A stretch of DNA of 64,000 nucleotides. Source: Kitasatospora acidiphila (GTDB lineage: Bacteria; Actinomycetota; Actinomycetes; Streptomycetales; Streptomycetaceae). The stretch is from assembly GCF_006636205.1 (NCBI RefSeq), contig NZ_VIGB01000003.1:1550001-1614000 (forward strand), in the 5' to 3' direction. Shown piece after piece: positions 25,763-33,777 of the stretch. A model generated the notes under the pieces. That model saw nothing but the letters and a program-made list of their open reading frames with translations. It was not told the origin of the DNA and did no database searches. Position numbers and translations under genes: made by a program. How positions within the stretch are numbered: the first letter of the stretch is position 1; every line of letters begins with the position of its first letter.

Positions 25763-26134
25763 ATGCCGCATTCCCACCCGCACCCGCCGCTGCCCGCACC
25801 CTCGCGGGAGGGCAGCGTCGTCCTGGAGATCGGCGGCACCCTCGGCGCCCTGATCATCCACACGGGCCCGGCCGAGGACGGCCTGGAGATCGAGGTCAGC
25901 CTCGCCGAGGGCACGGCGGCCCGGACCCACGCGGCGGTCCGCCCCCGCCATCTGGCCGGCCGCACCGTCCACTGCGCGGTCATCTCCCCCCTTCCCGAGG
26001 GGGACTACCTGATCTGGCGCACCGGCGGGCTCGTCGAGGCCCGGATCGCCGTCCACGGCGGCCAGGTGAGCGAGTACCGCTGGAAGCCGGGGAACGCGCA
26101 CGCGTCGGGCGGAACCGTCACCGCGCAGGCGTGA
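25763..26134 (+). CDS. Unknown beta-rich protein of the DUF4331 cluster (123 aa)
   Basis: I do not recognise the family. After a His/Pro-rich start (MPHSHPHPPLPAP) the protein is strand-rich (SVVLEIGGTLGALIIHTG, then GDYLIWRTGGLVEARIAVHG), with no signal peptide or membrane segment. It begins 31 bases after the DUF4331 gene, in the same direction, and a strong terminator follows, so it is the last gene of that unit. Confidence 0.75.
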   Translation: MPHSHPHPPLPAPSREGSVVLEIGGTLGALIIHTGPAEDGLEIEVSLAEGTAARTHAAVRPRHLAGRTVHCAVISPLPEGDYLIWRTGGLVEARIAVHGGQVSEYRWKPGNAHASGGTVTAQA

Positions 26135-26143
26135 GCACCGACC

Positions 26144-26181
26144 GGGCGGCCCCGACCCCTGCGAAGGGGCCGGGGCCGCCC
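26144..26181 (+). terminator. Hairpin terminator after the DUF4331 cluster
   Basis: A 17-position stem (26144-26160 with 26165-26181, one mismatch) and loop GCGA begin 10 bases after the stop. The outer arm is GGGCGGCCCCG. Confidence 0.85.
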
Positions 26182-26266
26182 CGCGCGGGCGCCCGTACCG
26201 CCGCAGCAGGGCGCCAGCCGGGCACCCGGGCGGCATCAGCCACCCAGGTCCCGGCCCTGGGGTGGC

Positions 26267-27448
26267 TCACCGCAGTGCGGCGGGGAGGTCGGCGGCGCCG
26301 GTCAGTGGGCGGGCTGCGGTCAGGGCGGCGGCCTCGGTGCCGGTGAGCCCGGCCGCGACCAGCGCCGCGGTGGCCTCGGCGGCGGGCAGCGCGTTGAACC
26401 AGCGCAGCGCCAGGCTCGCCCGCCCGGCCTCGGTGAGCCGGCCGGTGAGGCGCAGCCGGGCGACGCCGCCGTCCGGGTAGACGCCGAGGCGCACATGGGT
26501 GGCGGCGCGGGCGCCGGAGAGCCGCAGCCGGTGCCGGGTGTCGGGCTGCAGCCGGGTGCGCGGCAGGATCTCGAACCAGCCCTCGGCGTCGGTGGCCGGA
26601 TCGCCCCCGCCGGTGGCGTCGTACCCCAGCAGGTCGGCCCAGCCGGGGGCGTTGGCGACGAAGTGGCTGGTGTCCACCTCGACGGCCAGGACCTCACCGC
26701 CCCCGGCCAGGGCGATCCGCACCCAGTCGTTGGCCTTGTCGCGCCGACGCCGGGTCTCCCAGCCCTCGCCCATGACGGTGGCGCGGCCGGGAGCGTTGAG
26801 GTTGTGCGGGGAGGAGAAGTAGCGGTCGGAGGCGGCCTCGGCCACCCCACCATGCTCCTGGGCGGCCAGGTCGAAGGTGAGGCCGGCCAGGTCGCGCGGG
26901 TCGGGCAGCACCTCGCCGTGCACCCGCAGCCGGGCGACGCCGCCGTCCGGCCAGATGTTGAGCCGCACATGGGTGTAGCGGGTGGGGTCGGTGACCGCGA
27001 ACTCGTGGGCGGTGTCGCCGCGCAGCGGGGTGCGGGGCACGAGGTCGGTCCAGGTGGCGGCCGCCACCTCCTCGGGTGACGGGTGGCCGGGGATCGAGGC
27101 GGCCTGCACCGAGCCGCTCTCCGGGTAGTTGCCGGTGAAGTGCGCGGTGTCCACGATCACGCCGTGGATCCGGCCGGCGGCGCCGAGGCGGACGATGGCC
27201 CAGTCGTGGTCCTCGTCGGTGGGGTGCGGCTGTTCGGCGCTGCGGCCGCGTCGGCGCCGGGACTCCCAGCCGTCCATGATCTGGCCTTTGAGTCCGAAGG
27301 TGTGCGGGCGGAACTCGGCGGGCTCGGCGAGCAGCAGGTGTTCGGCGTCGGCGAAGCTGTCCTCGTTGGTGGCGACCACCCCGGCGCCGAGCAGCCGGGA
27401 GGCGAGGTTGACCAGTTCGGTGAAGGTGGGTGTCTGACGCTCGGTCAC
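26267..27448 (-). CDS. alc: Allantoicase
   Basis: Allantoicase hydrolyses allantoate to ureidoglycolate and urea. The 393-residue protein shows the duplicated family domain: the first copy from LKGQIMDGWESRRRRG, the second from GEGWETRRRR with HNLNAPGRATVMG. Repeated elements such as DTAHFTGNYPES and DTSHFVANAPG, and THVRLNIWPDGGVARLRVHG and THVRLGVYPDGGVARLRLTG, mark the two halves. GTG 27448 follows AAGGAG by 8 bases. It is 19 bases downstream of allB and co-transcribed with it. Confidence 0.95.
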   Translation of the reverse strand: MTERQTPTFTELVNLASRLLGAGVVATNEDSFADAEHLLLAEPAEFRPHTFGLKGQIMDGWESRRRRGRSAEQPHPTDEDHDWAIVRLGAAGRIHGVIVDTAHFTGNYPESGSVQAASIPGHPSPEEVAAATWTDLVPRTPLRGDTAHEFAVTDPTRYTHVRLNIWPDGGVARLRVHGEVLPDPRDLAGLTFDLAAQEHGGVAEAASDRYFSSPHNLNAPGRATVMGEGWETRRRRDKANDWVRIALAGGGEVLAVEVDTSHFVANAPGWADLLGYDATGGGDPATDAEGWFEILPRTRLQPDTRHRLRLSGARAATHVRLGVYPDGGVARLRLTGRLTEAGRASLALRWFNALPAAEATAALVAAGLTGTEAAALTAARPLTGAADLPAALR

Positions 27449-27467
27449 AGCAGGGCTCTCCTTCAGG

Positions 27468-28814
27468 TCAGTTGGGGCGGCGCAGCTGCCGGCCGAACGG
27501 CTCGGCCTCGACGTCGACCGGTCGGCCGCGCAGCCAGGTGGTGCGCACGATGCCGGTGAGGGTGCGGCCCGCGTACGGGGTGACGGGGTTGCGGTGCTGC
27601 AGGCCGGCCGGGTCGACGGTGAAGGTGCCCTCCGGGTCGAAGGCCACCAGGTCGGCGTCGCAGCCCACCGCGATGCCGCCCTTGATGCCGGCGAGGCCGA
27701 CCAGTTCGGCCGGTCCGGCGGCCATCCAGCGGACCACGTCGGCCAGTTGGTGCCCGCGTCGGCGGGCCTCGGTCCAGATCGCCGGCAGGCCGAGCTGCAG
27801 CGAGGCTATGCCGCCCCAGGCCTTGGCGAAGTCGCCGCTGCCGCCGTCTTCTTGACGGAGCTTCAGTTCGCTGGTGGCGGGCGAGTGGTCGGAGACGATG
27901 CCGATGAACTCCCCGTTGGCCAGGGCCGCCCAGAGCCGGTCCCGGTTGGCCTCGTCGCGGATGGGCGGGCAGCACTTGAAGGCGGTGTCGCCGTCCGGTA
28001 TCTCCTCGGCGGCCATGGTCAGGTAGTGCGGGCAGGTCTCGGCGGTCACCCGCACGCCGTCGGCCCTGGCCTGGGCGAGCAGTGGCAGGACGTCGGCCGA
28101 GGAGACGTGCAGGATGTGCACCCGGGCCCCGGTTCGCCGGGCGGTGGCCAGCAACCGTGCCACGGCGGCGGATTCGGCGCCGGCGGGGCGGGAGGCCAGG
28201 AAGTCGCGGTAGTGGCTGCCGGGCAGTTGGGGTGCCGAGGCCAGCTCGTCGGGATCCTCGGCGTGGATGATCGCCAGGGCGCCGAGCCGGGCCTGCTCGG
28301 TGAGCGCCTCGCTGAGTTCGGCCGGGCCGAGGTGCCCGAACTCGTCCACCCCGGACGGTGAGAGGAAGCTCTTGAAGCCGAACGCCCCCTCCTCGTACAG
28401 GCCCTGGAGTTCGCCGGTGTTGCCGGGGACGGCGCCGCCCCAGAAGCCCAGGTCCACCCAGGTCTGCCCATGGGCCGCGCGGCGTTTTGCGGCCAGGCCG
28501 GCCACCGTGGTGGTGGGCGGTATGGAGTTGAGCGGCATGTCGATGACGGTGGTGACGCCGCCGGCGGCGGCCGCCCGGGTGGCGGTGGCGAAGCCCTCCC
28601 ACTCGGTGCGGCCCGGTTCGTTGACGTGCACGTGGGTGTCGACCAGGCCGGGCAGCAGGGCGGTGTCCCCGAGGTCGGTGAGTGCGGCGCCCGTGAGCGA
28701 ACCATGAGCTCCGATCCGCTCGATCCGGCCGTACCGGATCAGTACGTCGGCCGGCCGCTCGCCGTCCGGGAGGACCACGCGGCGGGAACGGATCACCGCA
28801 CTCGACTGCTGCAT
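27468..28814 (-). CDS. allB: Allantoinase
   Basis: Allantoinase opens the hydantoin ring of allantoin to give allantoate. The 448-residue amidohydrolase has the complete dinuclear metal set: H61 and H63 in THVHVNEPG, carbamylated K148 in FGFKSF, H184 in IIHAED, H236 in ILHVSS and D309 in VSDHSP. ATG 28814 is preferred over GTG 28817 because GGAGG lies 6 bases before it. It is the promoter-proximal gene of allB-alc. A 17-base palindromic motif lies 57 bases upstream (28871-28887), shared with four other promoters in this window. Confidence 0.96.
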   Translation of the reverse strand: MQQSSAVIRSRRVVLPDGERPADVLIRYGRIERIGAHGSLTGAALTDLGDTALLPGLVDTHVHVNEPGRTEWEGFATATRAAAAGGVTTVIDMPLNSIPPTTTVAGLAAKRRAAHGQTWVDLGFWGGAVPGNTGELQGLYEEGAFGFKSFLSPSGVDEFGHLGPAELSEALTEQARLGALAIIHAEDPDELASAPQLPGSHYRDFLASRPAGAESAAVARLLATARRTGARVHILHVSSADVLPLLAQARADGVRVTAETCPHYLTMAAEEIPDGDTAFKCCPPIRDEANRDRLWAALANGEFIGIVSDHSPATSELKLRQEDGGSGDFAKAWGGIASLQLGLPAIWTEARRRGHQLADVVRWMAAGPAELVGLAGIKGGIAVGCDADLVAFDPEGTFTVDPAGLQHRNPVTPYAGRTLTGIVRTTWLRGRPVDVEAEPFGRQLRRPN

Positions 28815-28870
28815 CACGAACCTCCGAGAAGGGTTGCCGCGGTGGGATCGGCTGGGAGCCTAGGTCCGCC

Positions 28871-28887
28871 TTCAACAAAACGTCAAT
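28871..28887. promoter_or_regulatory. 17-bp palindromic motif (type A) upstream of allB
   Basis: TTCAACAAAACGTCAAT is the most diverged of five related sites whose consensus is TTCAACAAAGTGTTGAC. The left half is fully conserved. Confidence 0.6.
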
Positions 28888-28916
28888 GCATCGACGCACC
28901 GGGATTCCCGCCTGCT

Positions 28917-30062
28917 TCAGGCCCGGGCCAGCAGCTCCCCGGCCAGCCGCTCCCCCGCACGTTCGGCCAGCTCGGCGGCCCTGGTCAGGCTGTCGCCGGG
29001 CTGTTCGGCCAGGTCGCCGAGGGCGTAGGCGGCGATGAAGCCGGCCCGGCGCCAGGCGCTCTCGGGCAGGTCGACACGGCCCGCCACCGCGGCCACCGGG
29101 ACCCCCGCCCTGGTGGCCGCCGCGGCGACTCCGGCGGGCGCCTTGCCGTGCAGCGTCTGCTCGTCAAGGCAGCCCTCGCCGGTCACGACGAGCCGCGCCC
29201 CGCGCACGGCCTCGTCGAAGCCCAGCAGGTCGAGCAGCAGCTCGATGCCGGGTCGCATGGTGGCGCCGAGCAGCGCCAGGGCGGCGAAGCCGACCCCGCC
29301 GGCGGCGCCGGCGCCGGGTGCGTCGCGCACCTCGCGCCCCGTCGTCTCCCGGACCACGTCGGCCCAGCGCGTCAACCCGGCTTCCAGCAGGGCGAGTTCG
29401 ACGCCCTCCGCGCCCTTCTGCGGGGCGTAGACGGCGGTGGCGCCATGCGGGCCGAGCAGCGGGTTGTCGACATCGCAGGCGACGGTGATCTCCACCCCGC
29501 TCAGGGTGTCGGCCAGTGAGCCGGGTTCCAGGCGGTGCAGCCGGCGCAGGGCCGCACCGCCTGGCGGGAGTTCGGCGCCGTCCTCGTCGTAGAGGCCGGC
29601 GCCGAGCGCCTGCACCAGACCGGCCCCGCCGTCAGTGCTGGCACTGCCGCCCAGGCCCAGCACGATCCGCCGGGCGCCGGCGCCGATGGCCCGTCCGATC
29701 AGCCGGCCGACCCCGTAGGTGCCGGCGGCCAGCGGTGCGGTGCGGCCGCCGGGCAGCCGGGCCAGGCCGGCGGCCTGGGCCAGCTCGATCACGGCGAGGT
29801 CGCCCCGGAGCGCGAAGGCGGCGTCCACCGGCAGGCCGGTGGGGCCGGACACCTTGGCGGGGATCCGGGTGAAGCCGGCTGCCAGGGCGGCGTCCAGGGT
29901 TCCCTCGCCGCCGTCCGCGACCGGGAGTTGGCGGACCTCGATGCCGGGCGCCACCCGGTCGATGCCCGCGGCCAGCCGGGCGGCGGCCTCGGCGGCGGTC
30001 AGGGTGCCCTTGAACTTGTCGGGGGCGACGACCACATGGCCCTGGACGGGGGTGACGGACAT
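28917..30062 (-). CDS. glxK: Glycerate kinase (PF02595 type)
   Basis: The enzyme phosphorylates D-glycerate, the product of glxR, to phosphoglycerate and so links glyoxylate use to glycolysis. The 381-residue protein has the glycerate kinase I signature: VAPDKFKGTLTAAEAA near 13, VADGGEGTLDAAL near 48, IVLGLGGSASTDGGAGLVQALG near 128 and VTGEGCLDEQTLHGKAP near 290. ATG 30062 is chosen because the family start (VVVAPDKFKG) follows at once; the upstream in-frame extension is Pro/His-rich and unlike the family. It is separated by a terminator from glxR. Confidence 0.92.
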   Translation of the reverse strand: MSVTPVQGHVVVAPDKFKGTLTAAEAAARLAAGIDRVAPGIEVRQLPVADGGEGTLDAALAAGFTRIPAKVSGPTGLPVDAAFALRGDLAVIELAQAAGLARLPGGRTAPLAAGTYGVGRLIGRAIGAGARRIVLGLGGSASTDGGAGLVQALGAGLYDEDGAELPPGGAALRRLHRLEPGSLADTLSGVEITVACDVDNPLLGPHGATAVYAPQKGAEGVELALLEAGLTRWADVVRETTGREVRDAPGAGAAGGVGFAALALLGATMRPGIELLLDLLGFDEAVRGARLVVTGEGCLDEQTLHGKAPAGVAAAATRAGVPVAAVAGRVDLPESAWRRAGFIAAYALGDLAEQPGDSLTRAAELAERAGERLAGELLARA

Positions 30063-30141
30063 TCGGCGGCTCGCTTCCGGGTCGGACCGATGATGCGGTC
30101 CATCTTGCGACGGGCCGGGTGGGCGGCTGAGCAGGTGGTGC

Positions 30142-30189
30142 CCTCCTGGTGGCGCTGGCACGACCGGACAGGTACACGCCACCAGGAGG
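30142..30189 (-). terminator. Hairpin terminator after hyi-glxR
   Basis: A perfect 13-bp inverted repeat (CCTCCTGGTGGCG at 30142-30154, CGCCACCAGGAGG at 30177-30189) with a 22-base loop lies 8 bases past the glxR stop and before the glycerate kinase gene. Confidence 0.8.
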
Positions 30190-30197
30190 AGTCGAGG

Positions 30198-31085
30198 TCA
30201 GCGCGGGTCGCGCCCGGCCAGCCGCTCCACGCCGCGCAGCAGCGCCGAGTGGTCCAGCGAGCCGTCGCCGTTGGCCCGGGCCGAGGCGACCAGTTGGGCG
30301 GCGACCGCGCCGAGCGGCAGCGGCGCCCCGACGGCGCGGGCGGCGGCGGTCACGATGCCCATGTCCTTGTGGTGCAGGTCGATCCGGAAGCCGGGCGCGA
30401 ACTCGCGGCCGAGCATGTTGGCCTTCTTGCGGTTGAGCACCGTGGAGCCGGCCAGGCCGCCGCCGAGCACCTCCAGCGCGGCCGCCAGGTCGACGCCCGC
30501 GTTCTCCAGGAAGACCACGGCCTCGGCCAGCACCTGGATGTTGACCGCGACGATCAGCTGGTTGGCCGCCTTGACGGTCTGCCCGGCGCCGGCCGGGCCG
30601 ACATGGACGACCGTGGTGCCCAGGGCGTCGAGGAGCGGCTTGGCCTCGGCGAAGTCCTCGGCCGCACCGCCGACCATGATCGACAGCACCGCCTCGACGG
30701 CCCCTGCCTCGCCGCCGGAGACCGGGGCGTCCAGGGTGCGGATGCCCTTCGCGCCGGCCGCGGCCTCGACCTTGATGGAGGTCTGCGGGGTGATCGAGGA
30801 CATGTCGATCACCAGGGTGCCGGGCTTGGCGTGCGCCAGTACGCCGCCCGCGCCGAGGATGACCTCCTCGACCTGCGGGTCGGCCGGGACCATGGTGATG
30901 ACGACCTCGGCCTCCCGCACCGCCTCGGCGATGCTGCCGGCACCGTGGCCGCCCACCGCCACCAGGGCGTCGATCTGGGGCTGGGTCAGGTTGTAACCGG
31001 TGACGTGGTGGCCGGCCTTGACCAGGTTGGCGGCCATCGGGCTGCCCATGATGCCGAGGCCGATGAAGGCGATCCTGCGACTCAT
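30198..31085 (-). CDS. glxR: Tartronate semialdehyde reductase (2-hydroxy-3-oxopropionate reductase)
   Basis: The enzyme reduces tartronate semialdehyde, made by gcl, to D-glycerate with NAD(P)H. The 295-residue protein is a beta-hydroxyacid dehydrogenase: FIGLGIMGSPMAANL (7-21) binds the nucleotide, DAPVSGGEAGAVEA near 120 binds substrate, and the catalytic Lys is in GAGQTVKAANQLIV near 172. AAGGAA lies 8 bases before the ATG. It is 31 bases downstream of hyi in the same operon. Confidence 0.94.
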   Translation of the reverse strand: MSRRIAFIGLGIMGSPMAANLVKAGHHVTGYNLTQPQIDALVAVGGHGAGSIAEAVREAEVVITMVPADPQVEEVILGAGGVLAHAKPGTLVIDMSSITPQTSIKVEAAAGAKGIRTLDAPVSGGEAGAVEAVLSIMVGGAAEDFAEAKPLLDALGTTVVHVGPAGAGQTVKAANQLIVAVNIQVLAEAVVFLENAGVDLAAALEVLGGGLAGSTVLNRKKANMLGREFAPGFRIDLHHKDMGIVTAAARAVGAPLPLGAVAAQLVASARANGDGSLDHSALLRGVERLAGRDPR

Positions 31086-31116
31086 CGTAAGGTTCCTTCG
31101 GTAGGAAAGTGGGCGG

Positions 31117-31968
31117 TCAGCGCGCGGCGCGCAGCTCGCGCGGCAGCCAGTCGAAGCTGTCGGCGCTGCCCCCCGCGGCGGGCCGGTACTCCAGGCCGAT
31201 CGGGCCGGTGTAGCCGGCCGCGGTCAGCCGGTCGAGCAGCGCGGCGAGGTCGAGCGAGCCGGTGCCCGGCTGGTGGCGGCCGGGGTTGTCGGCGATCTGC
31301 ACATGGCCGATCCGGTCCGCATGGGTGTCGATCACGGCTTCCAACTGCTCGCCGTTGACCGACAGGTGGTAGAGGTCGCAGAGGAACTTGGCGTTGCCGA
31401 GCCCGGTGGCGGCATTGACCCGGTCGACCACGGCGACCGCGCCGGCGGCGGTGTGCAGCGGGTAGTCGGGCGCGTCGTCGCGGTTGAGGGCCTCGATCAG
31501 CAGCACGGCACCGATCGAGTGGGCGGCCCGGGCCGCCAAGGTGAGGTTCTTCAGGGCGAGTTGGTCCTGGGCTGCCGGGTCGGCTCCGGCGATCCGGTTG
31601 CCGTAGAGGGCGTTCAGCCCGCCGGCGCCCAGCGATTCGGCCAGCGCCGCGGCCACCGGGAGGTTCTGCCGGAAGCGCTCGCTCGCGGCCGGCAGCGAGA
31701 CGGTGCCCTTGGCGCCCGCCGACAGGTCGTCCAGCAGGTTCAGGCCGCTGAGGCGCAGCCCGGCGTCCTTGAACGCGTTGCGCAGCGCGTCGAGTTGGGC
31801 CTTGCCCGGGACGGCCTGGGTGGCGAACGGCCACCACAGCTCGGCGCTGGTGAATCCGGCGGCGGCCGCCGCGGCGGGGCGTTCCAGCAGCGGCAGTTCG
31901 GCGAACAGGATCGACAGGTTGACGGTGGCGCGTCCGCCGATGGACGCGAACGCGGAGGCGGCGGCCAT
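31117..31968 (-). CDS. hyi: Hydroxypyruvate isomerase
   Basis: Hyi interconverts hydroxypyruvate and tartronate semialdehyde. The 283-residue protein is a TIM barrel of the xylose isomerase-like type: VNLSILFAELPLLERPAAA near 16, AGFTSAELWWPF near 37, LLIEALNRDDAPDYPLHT near 153 (metal Glu), FLCDLYHLSVNGEQL near 190 and GLEYRPAGG-like GLEYRPAAGGSADSF near 258. ATG 31968 follows GGGAGAGGG by 4 bases. It is the first gene of hyi-glxR; its promoter region carries one type A and two type B motifs. Confidence 0.93.
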   Translation of the reverse strand: MAAASAFASIGGRATVNLSILFAELPLLERPAAAAAAGFTSAELWWPFATQAVPGKAQLDALRNAFKDAGLRLSGLNLLDDLSAGAKGTVSLPAASERFRQNLPVAAALAESLGAGGLNALYGNRIAGADPAAQDQLALKNLTLAARAAHSIGAVLLIEALNRDDAPDYPLHTAAGAVAVVDRVNAATGLGNAKFLCDLYHLSVNGEQLEAVIDTHADRIGHVQIADNPGRHQPGTGSLDLAALLDRLTAAGYTGPIGLEYRPAAGGSADSFDWLPRELRAAR

Positions 31969-31988
31969 ATCCCTCTCCCTCACTCAAA

Positions 31989-32024
31989 TTCCGCAATACG
32001 AAAGATGGTTTCTGCTCACCGGAA
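31989..32024. promoter_or_regulatory. Pair of 15-bp type B palindromes upstream of hyi-glxR
   Basis: TTCCGCAATACGAAA (31989-32003) and TTCTGCTCACCGGAA (32010-32024) begin 21 bases apart. The same spacing is found at gcl and aceB. The pattern is TTCYGY-N4-RGAA, with one deviation in the first copy. Confidence 0.7.
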
Positions 32025-32060
32025 GCTTGCCATGTCCGCCCGAAGCACTGTCAAGGTCTC

Positions 32061-32077
32061 TGCAACACTTTGTTGAA
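32061..32077. promoter_or_regulatory. 17-bp type A palindrome upstream of hyi-glxR
   Basis: TGCAACACTTTGTTGAA, reverse complement TTCAACAAAGTGTTGCA, lies just upstream of a TTGACA hexamer (minus strand, 32049-32054) that may be the -35 of the hyi promoter. Confidence 0.65.
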
Positions 32078-32118
32078 GGCGGCAGTGCGCACCGGCTCCC
32101 CCCGGACCCGCCGCTCGC

Positions 32119-32131
32119 TACAGTGAACGCG
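32119..32131 (+). promoter_or_regulatory. -10 element for a leaderless transcript
   Basis: TACAGT (32119-32124) ends six bases before GTG 32131, the spacing seen when transcription starts at the first base of the coding region. No ribosome site is present. Confidence 0.5.
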
Positions 32132-32391
32132 TGCGATTGATGGTGGAATTCACGACAGAACCGTTTGAACTGGACGCCTTCCCGGACCACGCGGCCGCCG
32201 CCCGCCGGGTGGTGGACGAGGCCGGCCTGGAGGTCACGGTCGGCCCGTTCGGCACCAGCGCCACGGGCGAGGCCGAGCGGGTCATGGCCGCGGTCACCCG
32301 ACTGCTGCACGACAGCCTGGAGGCCGGCGCCAACCGGATCTCGTTCCAGGTGAGCGTGCTGCCGGTCGGCGAGGAGGTGGACGCGCCGTGA
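32131..32391 (+). CDS. Thiamine-binding-type small protein (MTH1187/YkoF-like)
   Basis: The 86-residue protein resembles the PF01910 family: a beta-alpha-beta fold starting MVEFTTEPF and carrying VGPFGTSATGEAERVM near 38. Some members bind thiamine or related molecules, but the physiological role is not settled. GTG 32131 fits a leaderless start; ATG 32140 is the alternative. The gene overlaps the next by GTGA (32388-32391), so the small ligand-binding protein and a helix-turn-helix protein are co-translated between hyi and the urate genes. Confidence 0.75.
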   Translation: MRLMVEFTTEPFELDAFPDHAAAARRVVDEAGLEVTVGPFGTSATGEAERVMAAVTRLLHDSLEAGANRISFQVSVLPVGEEVDAP

Positions 32392-32753
32392 CCGACGCCC
32401 AGGAGCATCCGCTCGCCGCGGCGATCAAGCCGCTGCTGGACGCCGTCGGCGCCACCCCGCTCGATCCGGCCGAGGCCCGGCCCGACGATGTGGTCCTGGA
32501 GTGGGAGGGCGTCCAGGCGGTCGCCGTCCGACTGCCGCATCTGAGCAGTGCGCTGGACCGGCTACTGGCCGAGACGACCCGCCAGTTCGGCGGCCGGCCG
32601 CTCAGCGAGCTGGACCGGCTGGAGAAGCAGCGCGTGGTGGCCCTACTGGAGGAGCGCGGCGCCTTCACGGTCCGCCACGGCGTGGAGACGGTGGCGTCGG
32701 CCCTGGGCGTCAGCCGCTTCACGGTCTACAACTACCTGAATCGCCAAGCCTGA
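32388..32753 (+). CDS. Helix-turn-helix regulator (DauR/YheO C-terminal type)
   Basis: The 121-residue protein ends in the HTH seen at the C-terminus of DauR/YheO-like regulators: LDRLEKQRVVALLEERGAF then TVASALGVSRFTVYNYLN (residues 75-118). The N-terminal 70 residues (LDAVGATPLDPAEARPDDV) are not the usual PAS-like YheO domain, so this is a short form. It is translationally coupled to the thiamine-binding-type protein and lies directly upstream of the urate operon, so it could be the protein that reads the type A motif. This is inference. Confidence 0.75.
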   Translation: MTDAQEHPLAAAIKPLLDAVGATPLDPAEARPDDVVLEWEGVQAVAVRLPHLSSALDRLLAETTRQFGGRPLSELDRLEKQRVVALLEERGAFTVRHGVETVASALGVSRFTVYNYLNRQA

Positions 32754-32762
32754 TCGGCAAGC

Positions 32763-32779
32763 TTCAACAAAGTGTTGAC
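32763..32779. promoter_or_regulatory. 17-bp type A palindrome overlapping the urate operon promoter
   Basis: TTCAACAAAGTGTTGAC is the copy closest to consensus. It overlaps the -35 hexamer TTGACG (32775-32780). Confidence 0.7.
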
Positions 32780-32803
32780 GGTCGGGGGTGGCGGATCTAC
32801 CTT
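32775..32803 (+). promoter_or_regulatory. Promoter of the uraD-uraH-uox-deaminase operon
   Basis: TTGACG (32775-32780), a 17-base spacer and TACCTT (32798-32803) lie 36 bases before the uraD start. Confidence 0.6.
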
Positions 32804-32838
32804 GTGCGAGTGGCACCACTCCCCCAGGAGGTCCACTC

Positions 32839-33366
32839 GTGACCAACCACCCCCACGCGTCAGTTGACCCACCCGGCGCCCTGAAGGCGCTCGCCACCGC
32901 CGAGCCCGCCGAACTGCTGGGGCTCCTGCTGGAGATCTGCACCAGCACAAACTGGGCCGCCGCGGTCGCGGCCACCCGCCCCTGGCCCGACCGGGCCGCC
33001 CTGCTGGCCGCCAATGCGGCGGCCACCGCCGCCCTGACCACCGCCGACCTGGCGGAGGCGATGGCCGGCCACGCCCGGATCGGCAGGCCCAGGCCGGGCG
33101 ACGCCGCCTCCGAGCGCGAGCAGGCCGGCCTCCGCGGCGCGGACCGCGCGCTGCTCGACGAACTCGACCGGGCCAACACCGCCTACGAGGCGAAGTTCGG
33201 CCACGTCTTCCTGATCTGCGCCACCGACCGCACCGCGGACAGCATGCTCGCCGCCCTGCGCGAGCGCTACCCGCACACCCCGGCCGCCGAGGCACAGGTC
33301 GTGCGCGGCGAACTGCGCAAGATCAACGACATCCGCCTCAACCGGCTTCTCGACGAGACCCGCTGA
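32839..33366 (+). CDS. uraD: OHCU decarboxylase
   Basis: This enzyme decarboxylates 2-oxo-4-hydroxy-4-carboxy-5-ureidoimidazoline to (S)-allantoin, the last step of urate breakdown to allantoin. The 175-residue protein has the catalytic His in MAGHARIGRP near 77 and the conserved YEAKFGHVFLICATDRT near 116. GTG 32839 is chosen because AGGAGG precedes it by 8 bases. It is first in an operon whose gene order (uraD, uraH, uox) follows the reverse order of the reactions. Confidence 0.95.
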   Translation: MTNHPHASVDPPGALKALATAEPAELLGLLLEICTSTNWAAAVAATRPWPDRAALLAANAAATAALTTADLAEAMAGHARIGRPRPGDAASEREQAGLRGADRALLDELDRANTAYEAKFGHVFLICATDRTADSMLAALRERYPHTPAAEAQVVRGELRKINDIRLNRLLDETR

Positions 33367-33424
33367 GCTACCGTCAGTTTCTGACGTCTCATCACATCAG
33401 GCACTAGCTAAGGTCGTTCACGCC

Positions 33425-33760
33425 ATGACCGGCATCTCCACGCATGTGCTCGACACCAGCCTGGGCCGCCCGGCCGAGGGCGTCCCGGTCGAGCTGGCGC
33501 TCAGCACCGAGGGTGGCTGGACGGTGCTCGGCGCCTCCGCCACGGACTCCGACGGCCGGGTCAAGGACCTGCCGGCCGTGGAGGCGGGCTCGGTCGTCCG
33601 GCTGACCTTCGACACCGCGGCGTACTACGCGCGCTCGTCGATCGGGACGCCGTTCTTCCCCGAGGTCACGATCGTCTTCACGGTCGCGCCCGCGCAGCCG
33701 CACTACCACGTGCCGCTGCTGCTGAATCCCTTCGGATATTCCGTCTACCGCGGAAGCTAG
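33425..33760 (+). CDS. uraH: 5-hydroxyisourate hydrolase (transthyretin-like)
   Basis: The enzyme hydrolyses 5-hydroxyisourate, the uricase product, to OHCU. The 111-residue protein has the family signature: N-terminal STHVLDTSLGRPAEGVPVEL, and the C-terminal active-site tetrapeptide as YRGS, here at the very end (GYSVYRGS). HYHVPLLLNPFGYSVYRG near 95 carries the catalytic His. It lies between uraD and uox. Confidence 0.96.
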   Translation: MTGISTHVLDTSLGRPAEGVPVELALSTEGGWTVLGASATDSDGRVKDLPAVEAGSVVRLTFDTAAYYARSSIGTPFFPEVTIVFTVAPAQPHYHVPLLLNPFGYSVYRGS

Positions 33761-33777
33761 ACACCAAGGAGCCGACC

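Noticed and set aside
23789-26236. 815-residue open frame antisense to the DUF4331 cluster
   Set aside because: It spans three plus-strand genes with ribosome sites and a terminator; no domain is seen.
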